Shown: positions 54,268-63,622 of the stretch, in pieces
Layout of the letters: the number at the start of each line of letters is the position of its first letter
Numbering within the stretch: the stretch's first letter is position 1
Assembly: GCF_000444995.1 (NCBI RefSeq)
Contig: NC_022041.1
Location: 594,001 to 658,000, forward strand
Reading direction: 5' to 3'
Length of the DNA stretch: 64,000 bases
DNA from: Paracoccus aminophilus JCM 7686
GTDB lineage: Bacteria; Pseudomonadota; Alphaproteobacteria; Rhodobacterales; Rhodobacteraceae
Made by a program: the position numbers and the translations under genes
Notes under the pieces: generated by a model
Seen by the model: only the letters and a program-made list of their open reading frames with translations
The model's database searches: none
What the model was told of the DNA's origin: nothing

Positions 54268-55911
54268 ATGCTGCGTTCGCTCGACATCCGCGATGTCCTT
54301 CTGATCGACCGGCTGGAACTTGAGTTCCATCCGGGTCTCAATGTGCTGACCGGGGAAACCGGCGCAGGCAAATCCATCCTGCTCGACTGTCTGGGCTTCG
54401 TGCTGGGCTGGCGCGGGCGCGCCGATCTGGTGCGCGCGGGCGCGGCTCAGGGCGAAGTCACCGCCGTGTTCGACCTGCCGCCTGGCCATCGCGCCCGCAC
54501 GGTGCTGTCGGACGCGGGGATCCCCGCCGACGACGAGCTGATCCTGCGCCGGGTCAACAATGCCGATGGGCGCAAGACTGGCTGGATCAACGACCGCCGC
54601 GCCTCGGGCGAGGTCTTGCGCGCGCTCTCGGAAACCCTGGTCGAGCTGCATGGTCAGCACGATGATCGCGGCCTTCTGAACCCGCGCGGCCATCGCCTGC
54701 TGCTCGATTCCTTCGCCGGGATTGACCTTGGCGCGGCACGTCTGGCCTGGGGCGCGCGTCGCCAAGCCGCGCAGGCGCTTGAAGCCGCCGAGGCGCGTCT
54801 GGCCGCCGCCCGTTGCGAGGAAGAGTTCCTGCGTCATGCCGTGGCCGAACTCGACAAGCTTGATCCCAAACCCGGCGAAGAGGCTGAACTCGATATCCGC
54901 CGCCGCTCGATGCAGGGCGCGGAAAAGATCCGCAGCGATGTCAGCCGCGCACTGCAGGCGCTTGGCCCCGATGGGGCAGAGCGGGCGATGGTCGATGCCA
55001 GCCGCTGGCTCGACGAGGCTGCAGAGCGCGCCGAGGGCCGCCTTGAGGCGCCCTCTGCGGCGCTGCAACGTGCGCTGATCGAGCTTGGCGAGGCGGTCTC
55101 GGGCGTCGAGGCTGCGCTCGATTCGATGGATTTCGACCCGCGTGATCTCGAACTCACCGAAGAGCGGCTGTTTGCCTTGCGGGCCTTGGCGCGCAAACAT
55201 GACATTCTGGCCGATGATCTCGCGGGGCTCGCTGATGAGCTGCGCCGCCGTCTCGCCGCGCTCGATCAGGGCGAGGGCGATCTGGCGCGTCTGCAAGAGG
55301 CGCTTTCGGTCGCCGAGGCGCGCTATGAGGCCGAGGCCGACAAGCTGACCGCGCTGCGCCGCAAGAACGCCAAAGAGCTCGACCGCGCCATGGCCGCCGA
55401 GCTTGCGCCGCTGAAGATGGAGCGCGCGGTTTTCGAGACCCGCGTCGAAGCCGGTGAGGCCGGGCCTGAAGGGCGCGACGCGGTGGCCTTCACCGTCGCA
55501 ACCAACCCAGGCGCGCCCTCGGGGCCGCTTGACCGGATCGCCTCAGGCGGCGAGCTCTCGCGCTTCCTGCTGGCACTCAAAGTCTGTCTGGCGCGCGGCA
55601 ATGACGCGCTCGTGCTGATTTTCGACGAGATCGACCGTGGCGTCGGCGGCGCGACCGCTGACGCGGTGGGCCGCCGTCTGGCCAAGCTGGCCGAAGGCGC
55701 GCAGGTTCTGGTCGTGACCCATTCGCCGCAGGTCGCGGCTCTGGGCAGCCATCATTTCCGCGTCGCGAAATCCGTGGCCAAAGGCATGACCACCTCGCGC
55801 GTGATGGCGCTCTCTGCGGAGGAGCGGGTCGAGGAAGTCGCGCGCATGTTGGCTGGCGAAGAGATCACCCCGGCGGCCAAGGAAGCCGCGAAGGCGCTGC
55901 TCGGCGTCTGA
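54268..55911 (+). CDS. recN: DNA repair protein RecN
   Basis: A 547-residue SMC-like ATPase of double-strand break repair. Walker A is TGETGAGKSILLD; the central region is a coiled coil; the signature is IASGGELSRFLLALK and Walker B is LIFDEIDRGVGG. It starts 34 nt after bamD. Confidence 0.95.
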   Translation: MLRSLDIRDVLLIDRLELEFHPGLNVLTGETGAGKSILLDCLGFVLGWRGRADLVRAGAAQGEVTAVFDLPPGHRARTVLSDAGIPADDELILRRVNNADGRKTGWINDRRASGEVLRALSETLVELHGQHDDRGLLNPRGHRLLLDSFAGIDLGAARLAWGARRQAAQALEAAEARLAAARCEEEFLRHAVAELDKLDPKPGEEAELDIRRRSMQGAEKIRSDVSRALQALGPDGAERAMVDASRWLDEAAERAEGRLEAPSAALQRALIELGEAVSGVEAALDSMDFDPRDLELTEERLFALRALARKHDILADDLAGLADELRRRLAALDQGEGDLARLQEALSVAEARYEAEADKLTALRRKNAKELDRAMAAELAPLKMERAVFETRVEAGEAGPEGRDAVAFTVATNPGAPSGPLDRIASGGELSRFLLALKVCLARGNDALVLIFDEIDRGVGGATADAVGRRLAKLAEGAQVLVVTHSPQVAALGSHHFRVAKSVAKGMTTSRVMALSAEERVEEVARMLAGEEITPAAKEAAKALLGV

Positions 55912-55983
55912 TTCTGCGCGATCTTTGAGGGGCCGCGTTTTCCGGGCGTCAGTTCATCGGACCGTCCGGGACCAAGCCACGGC

Positions 55984-56511
55984 TCAGTCGAGAATCGCCT
56001 CGACATAGCGCAGCACCGATTGAATGCGCATGGATTCCAGATCGTAACGCACCAGACGCCCGTCGATGATGCCATATTGGCTGCCGCGTGGCGCCGCGCC
56101 GATCCCGTAAAGACCGGGCCGCGTGATCACATGGACATTCGCGGCATCGACCTTGTCGCCGATCCGAAACCCGCGCGCGCCGGAATTGGTCGCGGTGGCG
56201 CAGGGCGCTTTCGATTTGCGCATATCGGGCGGGCATTCCCCGGGGCGGAAGATCGGCGTGCGATGCCGCTCGGCCGCGCCGCTGTCGGCAAATGCAGGAG
56301 CCGTGCCCGCGACCGGGGTTTTGTGCAAGATCGCGCTCGGAGGGGCGCTCTTCGTCGGCAAGGTTTTTGCGGCGAGTTGGCTGGCACTCGCCCCGGTTTC
56401 AGCCGCGACAGTGCTATTGCCGCCAGTGACGGTCTCTGCGGAATGCGAGAAAAACGGCAAGGCCATCAGGGCGGCCGCCGCGAAAGACATCACTGGAAAA
56501 CGAATTCTCAT
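55984..56511 (-). CDS. periplasmic protein of unknown function, RcnB-like C-terminus
   Basis: A 175-residue secreted protein with a signal peptide (PVMSFAAAALMALPFFSHSA). A Thr/Ala-rich linker leads to a small domain with the segment ITRPGLYGIGAAPRGSQYGI and end VLRYVEAILD. The tail resembles the C-terminal fold of RcnB/YcfR-like periplasmic proteins but the match is weak. ATG 56511 is chosen for the signal peptide; further upstream the frame lacks a leader. It converges with recN. Confidence 0.6.
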   Translation of the reverse strand: MRIRFPVMSFAAAALMALPFFSHSAETVTGGNSTVAAETGASASQLAAKTLPTKSAPPSAILHKTPVAGTAPAFADSGAAERHRTPIFRPGECPPDMRKSKAPCATATNSGARGFRIGDKVDAANVHVITRPGLYGIGAAPRGSQYGIIDGRLVRYDLESMRIQSVLRYVEAILD

Positions 56512-56612
56512 TTCAATCGACTGCCATGTGTTGCAAGGCGTTGCAGGAAGAACGGCAAGCCTGCGCGAAGGTTTCCCGCGAAAGGGCGCTCTCGGCGAAA
56601 CCGTTGCGGAAA

Positions 56613-57485
56613 TCACACACGATGGCGCTTCTCGAACCGGGGCAGCATGGCGGAAAAATCGCGTCCCCGGCCGTCCTCTTCCTCGACGAATGTGCCGTAA
56701 AGCAGGGCCGCCAGTTTGCCCATCGGCGTATCAGCATCGACTTCGCGCGCGGCTTGCTGCGAGAGCCGCAAATCCTTCAGCATCAGTTCTGCTGCAAATC
56801 CAGGGGTATAGCCGTTGTCGGCCGGCGAGGTCGGCCCGATCCCCGGGGCCGGGCAATAGCTGTTCATCGACCAGCTCGAGCCCGAGGAGGTCGAAACCAC
56901 ATCAAACATCTTGCCTCGATCGAGCCCCAACTTGTCGGCCAAAGCAAAGGCTTCGCAGGTCGCGATCATCGTCACGCCGAGGATCATATTATTGCAAATT
57001 TTAGCGGATTGGCCCGCCCCCGATTCGCCGCAAAGCACCCATTTCTGACCCATGATTTCGAAGAGCGGCAGCACCGCATCAAAGGCCGTCTGAGGCCCGC
57101 CGATCATAAAGGTCAGCGTCCCGGCTGCCGCTCCGGTGATCCCGCCCGAGACCGGCGCATCCAACGCTTGAAGCCCCGCAGCCTCGGCCTGAAGCGCAAC
57201 CGCCCGCGCCGTGGCGACATCGACCGTCGAGCAATCGCAAAAGATCGCACCGGGTCTCATCAGCGGGATGATTTCAGCCGCGACGGCGCGCAGGATCTCG
57301 CCATTCGGCAGCATGGTGATGACGACATCGGCCTCCGTGACGGCATCGCGCGCCGTCTCGGCGCGCAGGATGGCATCGGGCATCGGCGCGACCGGGTCGA
57401 GGCCGCGCACCTGATGACCCGACCGGGCAAGATTGGCCGCCATCGGCGCGCCCATATGGCCGAGCCCGATAAATCCGATCTTCAT
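56613..57485 (-). CDS. mmsB: 3-hydroxyisobutyrate dehydrogenase
   Basis: A 290-residue beta-hydroxyacid dehydrogenase that oxidises 3-hydroxyisobutyrate to methylmalonate semialdehyde in valine catabolism. The Rossmann loop is GFIGLGHMGAPMAANL, substrate motif DAPVSGG, and catalytic Lys in GAGQSAKICNN. ATG 57485 overlaps the hydrolase gene stop (ATGA), so the two steps are translationally coupled. Confidence 0.92.
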   Translation of the reverse strand: MKIGFIGLGHMGAPMAANLARSGHQVRGLDPVAPMPDAILRAETARDAVTEADVVITMLPNGEILRAVAAEIIPLMRPGAIFCDCSTVDVATARAVALQAEAAGLQALDAPVSGGITGAAAGTLTFMIGGPQTAFDAVLPLFEIMGQKWVLCGESGAGQSAKICNNMILGVTMIATCEAFALADKLGLDRGKMFDVVSTSSGSSWSMNSYCPAPGIGPTSPADNGYTPGFAAELMLKDLRLSQQAAREVDADTPMGKLAALLYGTFVEEEDGRGRDFSAMLPRFEKRHRV

Positions 57486-58489
57486 CTCTGCTCCTCCCAG
57501 ATCAGTTCCTTGGCCCCGAGCGGGGCCAGCACCGCGCGCACTTGCTCTGGCCCGGCCTCCGCGCGCCACTGCGGATTGCGGTCCTTGTCGATAATCTGGG
57601 CGCGCACGCCCTCCAGAAAATCGGTCATCGCGGTCGCGCGCGCGGTATAGCGATATTCGCGGCTAAGCGAGTCCTGCATCCGCTGATCCGCCCGCGCCGC
57701 CCGAACCATGGCCAGCGTCGCGGCCATCGACAAAGGCGAGTTCCGCCGCAGCGCCGCCAGCGCCTCAAGATCACCCGAGGCTTCAAGCGCCGCCATGATA
57801 TCGGCGAGCGTCCGTCCGCCGAAAGCCGAGAGATCGCGATCGGCCAAAGGCGGATGCGGCCGCGGATGACCCTTGAGCCCGGCGACCTCTCCGCAGCTGG
57901 CCAGCCGGTCGATCAGCGCGGGCCATTCGGCCTCGGGGATATAGAAATCGGCAAAACCCGCATGGATGGCATCGCCCGCGCCCATCCGCGCGCCGGTCAG
58001 GCCAAGATATTCGCCAATCCGGCCCGGCGCCCGACCCAGAAGCCAACTGCCGCCGACATCGGGAACCAGCCCGATCCCGGTCTCGGGCATGGCCATCTGC
58101 GTGCTGTCGCCGACGACGCGATGGGCGGCATGACCGCCAACACCGACCCCGCCCCCCATGACGAATCCCTGCATGAAGGCGACGACCGGCTTCGGATAAT
58201 CGGCGAGCATGGCATTCATGCGATATTCATCGGCAAAGAAGCGCTCGCCCAAAGCGTGATCGCCGACACGCCCCGCCTGATAAACCGCGGCAATATCTCC
58301 GCCTGCGCAAAAGGCGCGCGCGCCTTCGGCATCAATGATGACAAGGCGAACCTCGGGATCATCCCGCCAGCGCGTCAGTGCCTCGAGGATCGCCAGCGCC
58401 ATATCATGGCTAAGCGCATTCAGCGCCTGCGGCCGAGTGAAGGTGATGCGGCCCGCATGACGGTCCTTGCGGATCGAGAGATCGTTCAT
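57482..58489 (-). CDS. 3-hydroxyisobutyryl-CoA hydrolase
   Basis: A 335-residue crotonase-fold thioesterase (HIBCH type) releasing 3-hydroxyisobutyrate from its CoA ester. Seen are the crotonase signature AFCAGGDIAAVYQAG, GGGVGVGGHAAHRV, and the catalytic-type PETGIGLVPDVGG. Length exceeds ordinary enoyl-CoA hydratases and fits HIBCH. ATG 58489 follows AAGGGG. Together with mmsB and nearby mmsA it forms the distal valine route. Confidence 0.85.
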   Translation of the reverse strand: MNDLSIRKDRHAGRITFTRPQALNALSHDMALAILEALTRWRDDPEVRLVIIDAEGARAFCAGGDIAAVYQAGRVGDHALGERFFADEYRMNAMLADYPKPVVAFMQGFVMGGGVGVGGHAAHRVVGDSTQMAMPETGIGLVPDVGGSWLLGRAPGRIGEYLGLTGARMGAGDAIHAGFADFYIPEAEWPALIDRLASCGEVAGLKGHPRPHPPLADRDLSAFGGRTLADIMAALEASGDLEALAALRRNSPLSMAATLAMVRAARADQRMQDSLSREYRYTARATAMTDFLEGVRAQIIDKDRNPQWRAEAGPEQVRAVLAPLGAKELIWEEQR

Positions 58490-58980
58490 CTCAGCCCCTT
58501 TCTGCCCAAAGAGCGTGGCGAAGGATCTGCCACCTGATTTCAGTCCTGTCCTCATCGATCCGCCATTGCCCAAGCTCTGCATCAGCGCTCTGCGCAATCG
58601 ACTGGATCCACTTCGCTAAAGTGACGCGGAAGATCGGGGCGTGCCAGACCGAACGCTCGATTGGGCGCCAGAAGTTTCATCCTGATGGAAAAAATCAATA
58701 GCGGCGCGGCTCCGACGAGCAGTGGATTGCCGGACTCCATGTCACGATCTAAATGACGAAGCATAGGAGATCAGCCCCGCATTATCGGGAAAGACGATCG
58801 CGCCCGACCGCTTCTAGACCGCGACCCGCGACAGAGCCACGTCGCATGGCCGTGTTACTCCGGGGCCTGTGAAACGTGGCCAAAAAAGGCAAAGGGGCGT
58901 GTCCGCCCCTTTGAAGGGGGTATTTAAATGATGAAGAAAGCGCATTTCTCTATCACTCAAATACCCATGCGGCGGCGCGG
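58490..58980. other. 491-bp intergenic region, no gene recognised
   Basis: No RNA gene or convincing CDS. A short minus-strand open frame (58582-58764) shows no family similarity. The stretch holds the mmsA terminator (58891-58912) and an imperfect dyad GGGTATTT (58918-58925)/AAATACCC (58960-58967) with a further partial match inside. The rest may carry the promoter for the hydrolase-mmsB operon. Confidence 0.5.
58891..58912 (-). terminator. intrinsic terminator of mmsA
   Basis: Stem AAAGGGGCG / CGCCCCTTT. On the minus strand it ends in TTTGCCTTTTTT, 69 nt beyond the mmsA stop. Confidence 0.8.
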
Positions 58981-60480
58981 TCAGTCGAGAGCTTTGAAGT
59001 TGAGGCTCGCACCGTCTTTGATGCCCGAGAACCAGCGTGCCGTGACGGTTTTCGTCTTCGTGTAGAAGCGGAAAGCGTCGGGGCCGTATTGGTTGAGATC
59101 GCCAAAGGCCGATTTTTTCCAGCCGCCGAAGGTGTAGTAGCTCAGCGGGACCGGGATCGGGAAGTTGATGCCGACCATGCCGACATTGACGCGGCTCGCG
59201 AAGTCGCGGGCGGTGTCGCCATCGGCGGTGAAGATTGCCGTGCCATTGCCGTAGTCATTGTCGATGACGAGGTTGAGGGCGTCCTCATAGGTCACGGCGC
59301 GGACGGTCGAGAGGACCGGGCCGAAGATCTCTTCTTTGTAGATGTCCATCTCGGGGGTGACATTGTCAAAGAGCGAGGGGCCGACGAAGAAGCCGTTTTC
59401 ATAGCCCTGGATCTTCAGGTCGCGACCATCGACGACGAGTTTCGCGCCTTGCTCGACGCCTTTGTTGACCAGCCCGTCGATGCGGGATTTGGCCGCGGCG
59501 GTGATGACCGGGCCGAAGTCCACATCATCGCCTGCGGTATAGGGGCCGACCTTGAGTTTCTCGATGCGCGGGATCAGGCGCTCGATCAGGGCATCGGCGG
59601 TTTTTTGGCCCACGGGGACCGCGACCGAGATCGCCATGCAGCGCTCGCCTGCCGCGCCGAAGCCTGCGCCGACCAGCGCATCCGCCGCCTTGTCGAGATC
59701 GGCATCGGGCATGATTAGCATGTGGTTTTTCGCGCCGCCGAAGCATTGCGCGCGTTTGCCGTTGGTCGCCGCGCGGCCATAGATATATTGCGCGATCGGG
59801 GTCGAGCCGACGAAGCCCACCGCCTGAATGGTCGGGTGGTCGAGGATGGCGTCGACGGCCTCTTTATCACCGTTCACGACCTGCAGGACGCCATCGGGCA
59901 GGCCCGCTTCCTGTGCGAGTTTCGCCAGCAGGAGCGAGGTCGAGGGCACGCGCTCGGAGGGTTTCAGGATCATCGCATTGCCCGCCGAGATCGCCGGGCC
60001 CATTTTCCACAGCGGGATCATCGCGGGGAAGTTGAAGGGGGTGATGCCTGCGACGACGCCAAGCGGTTGGCGCATCGAGTAAAGATCAATCCCCGGGCCG
60101 GCGCTGTCGGTATATTCGCCTTTGAGAAGGGCGGGCGCGCCCATGCAGACCTCGATCACCTCGAGCCCGCGCTGCACATCGCCGCGCGCATCGGGCAGGG
60201 TCTTGCCGTGCTCGCGGCTGACGGCTTCGGCCAGCGCATCCATATTGTCATTGATGAGCTGGCCGAATTTCATCATCACGCGTGCGCGGCGCTGGGGGTT
60301 GGTTGCGCCCCAGACGGCCTGGGCTTTCTCGGCGCTGCGGATCGCCGCATCGAGCTCGGCCGGGGTCGCCAGCGGCACGCGGGCGATGACCTCGCCGGTC
60401 GCCGGGTTCATGACATCGCTGAAGCGGCCCGAAGTCCCTTTGACTTCCTTGCCATCGATCCAGTGATAAAGCTCTTGCAT
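58981..60480 (-). CDS. mmsA: methylmalonate-semialdehyde dehydrogenase (acylating)
   Basis: A 499-residue CoA-dependent aldehyde dehydrogenase converting methylmalonate semialdehyde to propionyl-CoA. The active-site segment GAAGERCMAISVAVPVG has the catalytic Cys. FNFPAMIPLWKMGPAI and FGGAKNHMLIMPDADLD are MmsA signatures that separate it from other aldehyde dehydrogenases. ATG 60480 follows GGGAGGACAAG. A LysR gene diverges 114 bp away and probably regulates it. Confidence 0.94.
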   Translation of the reverse strand: MQELYHWIDGKEVKGTSGRFSDVMNPATGEVIARVPLATPAELDAAIRSAEKAQAVWGATNPQRRARVMMKFGQLINDNMDALAEAVSREHGKTLPDARGDVQRGLEVIEVCMGAPALLKGEYTDSAGPGIDLYSMRQPLGVVAGITPFNFPAMIPLWKMGPAISAGNAMILKPSERVPSTSLLLAKLAQEAGLPDGVLQVVNGDKEAVDAILDHPTIQAVGFVGSTPIAQYIYGRAATNGKRAQCFGGAKNHMLIMPDADLDKAADALVGAGFGAAGERCMAISVAVPVGQKTADALIERLIPRIEKLKVGPYTAGDDVDFGPVITAAAKSRIDGLVNKGVEQGAKLVVDGRDLKIQGYENGFFVGPSLFDNVTPEMDIYKEEIFGPVLSTVRAVTYEDALNLVIDNDYGNGTAIFTADGDTARDFASRVNVGMVGINFPIPVPLSYYTFGGWKKSAFGDLNQYGPDAFRFYTKTKTVTARWFSGIKDGASLNFKALD

Positions 60481-60557
60481 CTTGTCCTCCCGGTGAATGC
60501 GGCTGTGATCTTGCGCCATCATATCCTTGCAGCATTGCTGGAAAAAGCCGAAGGATG

Positions 60558-60583
60558 GCAAAAGCGTTTTGCGTTTTTGCAAA
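60558..60583. promoter_or_regulatory. paired palindromes between mmsA and lysR
   Basis: GCAAAA-GCG-TTTTGC (60558-60572) is an inverted repeat, and TTTGCAAA (60576-60583) is a second perfect palindrome 3 bp away. They lie just before the LysR-type gene start, fitting autoregulatory and mmsA operator sites. Confidence 0.5.
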
Positions 60584-60594
60584 GGTAAGCGGCG

Positions 60595-61488
60595 ATGGAT
60601 TGGGATGACATGCGCATTTTTCTGGCCGTTGCCCGGGGCGAAACCCTCTCGGCGGCTGGGCGCAGATTGGGGGTCGATGCCTCGACGGTCGGGCGGCGGA
60701 TTGCGCGGCTGGAGCAGGCCTTGGGCGCGAATCTTTTCCTGAAGGCGCCGCAGGGCTATGAGTTGGCACCTGAAGGGCTGCGGCTTTTGCCCCATGCCGA
60801 AGCCGCCGAGATTGCGCTGACGGGCGCGGCCGAGGCCTTGCGCGGGCAGGATGAGCTGACTGGCCAATTCCGCATCGGCGCGCCGGATGGCTGCGCGAAT
60901 TACCTGTTGCCGCAGGTCTGCGCGAAGATTTCCGAGGACCATCCCGGGCTCGAGATCCAGATCGTTGCCCAGCCGCGGCTCTTCAACCTGACCCGGCGCG
61001 AAGCGGATCTGGCGGTTGGGGTTTCTCCGCCCCAGACCGGGCGGTTGACGGTGCAGAAGCTGACCGATTACCGCCTGCATCTCGCGGGCAGCCGCGACTA
61101 TCTGGCGGCGCATCCGCCGATCCGGGGCCGGGCGGATCTGAAGTCCCATCGCATGATCGGCTATATTCCCGACATGATCTTCGACCCCGAGCTTGATTAT
61201 CTGGCCGAGACTGGGGTCGAGCGGGTCGCGCTTTCGTCGAATGCGGTCTCGGTCCAGTTGCAGGCGATCCGGGCGGGGGCCGGGCTGGGGATCGTCCATG
61301 ATTTCGCGATCCCCTTTGCACCGGGGGTTGAGCGCGTGCTGACCGATGAGATCTCGCTCACCCGCAGCTTCTGGCTGATCCGCCATGCCGATGACCGCCA
61401 TTCGGCGCGCATGACCCGGCTCGCCGAAGCCTTGGCCAGCGGGTTGCGCGCCGAAGTGGCACGGCTTGAGGCAAAGGTTTCGCCCTAA
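60595..61488 (+). CDS. LysR-family transcriptional regulator, divergent from mmsA
   Basis: A 297-residue regulator with N-terminal winged HTH (AAGRRLGVDASTVGRRIARLEQALG) and a C-terminal periplasmic-binding-like effector domain. Divergence from mmsA makes it the likely regulator of valine-degradation genes. The start ATG 60595 begins MDWDDMRIFLAVARGET, the usual LysR opening. The ligand is unknown. Confidence 0.9.
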   Translation: MDWDDMRIFLAVARGETLSAAGRRLGVDASTVGRRIARLEQALGANLFLKAPQGYELAPEGLRLLPHAEAAEIALTGAAEALRGQDELTGQFRIGAPDGCANYLLPQVCAKISEDHPGLEIQIVAQPRLFNLTRREADLAVGVSPPQTGRLTVQKLTDYRLHLAGSRDYLAAHPPIRGRADLKSHRMIGYIPDMIFDPELDYLAETGVERVALSSNAVSVQLQAIRAGAGLGIVHDFAIPFAPGVERVLTDEISLTRSFWLIRHADDRHSARMTRLAEALASGLRAEVARLEAKVSP

Positions 61489-61595
61489 GTCCCAGAGGTT
61501 GAAGAGCAGACTTGACGGAAGGCGGTCTTACGAGGACGCTTAAGCCATAGCCTTGCGACTAACTTTGTTGATTTAGCCACGAAGGAGGATTCAGA

Positions 61596-62033
61596 ATGCT
61601 CGTCAATCAAATCCTGTCGATGAAAGCGACCGCCGAAATCATAACGATTCGCCCGGATGCGACGGTGGCCGAGGCCGCCAAGCTGCTTTCAGACCGCCGC
61701 ATTGGCGCCGTTGTGGTAAGCGAAGATGGCACGACCGCACATGGCATTCTGTCCGAGCGCGATATCGTGCGCGCGCTTGGCCGCAATGGGCCTGCGGCGC
61801 TTGATGGCTCGATCGGCGATCTGATGACCCGCAAGCTCGAGACCTGCGTGATCTCGGAAAATGCGCTGACCGTGCTGGAGCGGATGACCGAAGGTCGCTT
61901 CCGCCATATGCCTGTGGTCGATGGCGAGGGCCGGATGATCGGCTTCATCTCGATCGGCGACGCGGTCTCGGCCCGGCTCAAAGAGCTGCATGCCGAGAAG
62001 GAAGCGCTGACCGGCATGATCATGGGCGTCTGA
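61596..62033 (+). CDS. CBS-domain protein
   Basis: A 145-residue protein made of two CBS repeats, which commonly bind adenine nucleotides. Repeat landmarks are the AAKLLSDRRIGAVVVSEDG unit and the RFRHMPVVDGEGRMIGFISI unit. AAGGAGGA is 8 nt upstream of the ATG. It stands alone; the target enzyme is unknown. Confidence 0.88.
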   Translation: MLVNQILSMKATAEIITIRPDATVAEAAKLLSDRRIGAVVVSEDGTTAHGILSERDIVRALGRNGPAALDGSIGDLMTRKLETCVISENALTVLERMTEGRFRHMPVVDGEGRMIGFISIGDAVSARLKELHAEKEALTGMIMGV

Positions 62034-62141
62034 GCTCCGAGTGGGCCAGCGACGGAGACCGGGGCAGGGCCTCATGCGGGGCCTTGCATCTGGAGCGGGA
62101 ATATTGTTCCAAGTTGCTGAACCGGGGCAAAGGAAATTCAC

Positions 62142-62639
62142 ATGCGGATCGGCCTCTATCCAGGCACTTTCGACCCGATTACGCTCGGGCATGTCGATAT
62201 CATCCAGCGGGCCATGGCTTTGGTCGACCGGCTGGTCATCGGTGTGGCGATCAATCGCGACAAGAAACCGCTGTTCGATCTCGAACGGCGCGTTGCCATG
62301 GTCGAGCAGGAATGCGCCGCGATCACCGCGCGCACCGGCGGCGAGATTCTGGTCCATCCTTTCGAGAATCTGCTGATTGATTGCGCCCGCGATGTTGGGG
62401 CAACCGTGATCGTGCGCGGGCTGCGCGCCGTGGCGGATTTCGAATATGAGTTCCAGATGGTCAGCATGAATCGCGCGCTCGATTCGAGCATCGAGACCGT
62501 GTTTCTGATGGCCGATGCCCGGCGTCAGGCGATTGCCTCGAAGCTTGTGAAGGAAATCGCGCGGATGGGCGGCGATGTCTCGAAATTCGTGACGCCCGCG
62601 GTGAATGGCGCGCTGCAAGAGGCCTTCGGGCGCAGCTAA
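62142..62639 (+). CDS. coaD: phosphopantetheine adenylyltransferase
   Basis: A 165-residue nucleotidyltransferase of CoA synthesis joining ATP with 4'-phosphopantetheine. The motifs GLYPGTFDPITLGHVDII and the later nucleotide segment VRGLRAVADFEYEFQM are diagnostic, and the ISS-type segment reads IASKLVKEIARMGGD. It stands between the CBS gene and DUF2189 without overlap. Confidence 0.96.
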   Translation: MRIGLYPGTFDPITLGHVDIIQRAMALVDRLVIGVAINRDKKPLFDLERRVAMVEQECAAITARTGGEILVHPFENLLIDCARDVGATVIVRGLRAVADFEYEFQMVSMNRALDSSIETVFLMADARRQAIASKLVKEIARMGGDVSKFVTPAVNGALQEAFGRS

Positions 62640-62717
62640 GAACGCGCGCCTGCCTCATTTCCTCTCCCACGCCGCCCTGAAGTTGCTAGAGTTTCAGGGC
62701 GCGAGACAAGGAGAGAG

Positions 62718-63524
62718 ATGCAGCAGATAGATTCCCACCAGCAAACGCGGCAGGGCCCGGACCCGATACCGGACCACGCAATTCTCGGCTTTGATGCCAT
62801 CCCCGGCGCTTTGCGCGACGGGTGGCGCGACTTTCGCCGTGCGCCGGGCTTCGGGCTCTTTTTCGCCTCTTTCTATGTCCTCGGCGGTTTGGTGCTGGTG
62901 GCGGTCGCCGCCGCGACCGGGCGCGAATGGCTGCTGATGCCCTTCATCGTCGGCTTTCCGCTGATCGCCCCCTTTGCCGCGGTCGGGCTTTACGAGGTCA
63001 GTCGCCGGATCGAGCTGGGCGAGGTGCTCGACTGGCGCGCGATCCTGCGCACGGTCGTGGCACAGAAGGACCGGCAAGTGCCGTCGATGGCGATGGTGAT
63101 CCTGCTGCTCTTCATGTTCTGGGTCTTCGTCGCCCATACGATTTTCGCGCTCTTCATGGGCGTTTCGGCGCTGACCAATATCACCAGCTCGCCCGAAGTT
63201 CTGTTCGGCACGCAGGGGCTGGCCATGCTTGCGGTCGGCACCTGTGTCGGCGCGGGCTTTGCGGGCGTGCTCTTCGCCATCACCGTGGTCGGCCTGCCGT
63301 TGATTCTTGACCGCGAGGTCGATCTCATCTCGGCGATCATCGCAAGCTTTCAGGCCGTCGCGGCAAATCTTGGTGTGATGCTGCTCTGGGGGCTGGTGAT
63401 CACGGGCTTGCTGTTTCTCGCGATCCTGCCGCTGTTTCTCGGGCTTTTCATCGTGCTGCCGGTGTTGGGCCACGCAAGCTGGCACATGTATCGCCGCCTT
63501 CTGCCCGATGAGGACGAGACCTGA
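62718..63524 (+). CDS. DUF2189 integral membrane protein
   Basis: A 268-residue protein with about six membrane helices. It belongs to the DUF2189 family, recognised by the opening FDAIPGALRDGWRDFRRAPGFGLFFASFY, shortened here, and the later GLPLILDREVDLISAI segment. Function is unknown. ATG 62718 follows AAGGAGAGAG. It stands alone and converges with bactofilin. Confidence 0.8.
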   Translation: MQQIDSHQQTRQGPDPIPDHAILGFDAIPGALRDGWRDFRRAPGFGLFFASFYVLGGLVLVAVAAATGREWLLMPFIVGFPLIAPFAAVGLYEVSRRIELGEVLDWRAILRTVVAQKDRQVPSMAMVILLLFMFWVFVAHTIFALFMGVSALTNITSSPEVLFGTQGLAMLAVGTCVGAGFAGVLFAITVVGLPLILDREVDLISAIIASFQAVAANLGVMLLWGLVITGLLFLAILPLFLGLFIVLPVLGHASWHMYRRLLPDEDET

Positions 63525-63572
63525 TCGGGGCAGGCTGCGGTATCGCCACAGGCGGTCCTGACGAGCGGGCAC

Positions 63573-63597
63573 GAAAAAGGCGGCCATTGGCCGCCTT
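63573..63597 (-). terminator. intrinsic terminator of bactofilin gene
   Basis: A perfect AAGGCGGCC-ATT-GGCCGCCTT hairpin. On the minus strand it is followed by TTTTTCG, 25 nt beyond the stop. It could also act on the convergent DUF2189 gene. Confidence 0.85.
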
Positions 63598-63622
63598 GGT
63601 CGTCTCGGATCTTGGTCCGGAC

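Noticed and set aside
52213..55296. 1027-codon open frame on the minus strand antisense to lpxC, bamD and recN
   Set aside because: It is antisense to three well-identified genes; its long openness follows from GC-rich codon bias and its His/Arg/Gln-rich product has no domain I recognise.
58582..58764. 60-codon minus-strand frame in the gap before the hydrolase operon
   Set aside because: No clear ribosome site and no family similarity.
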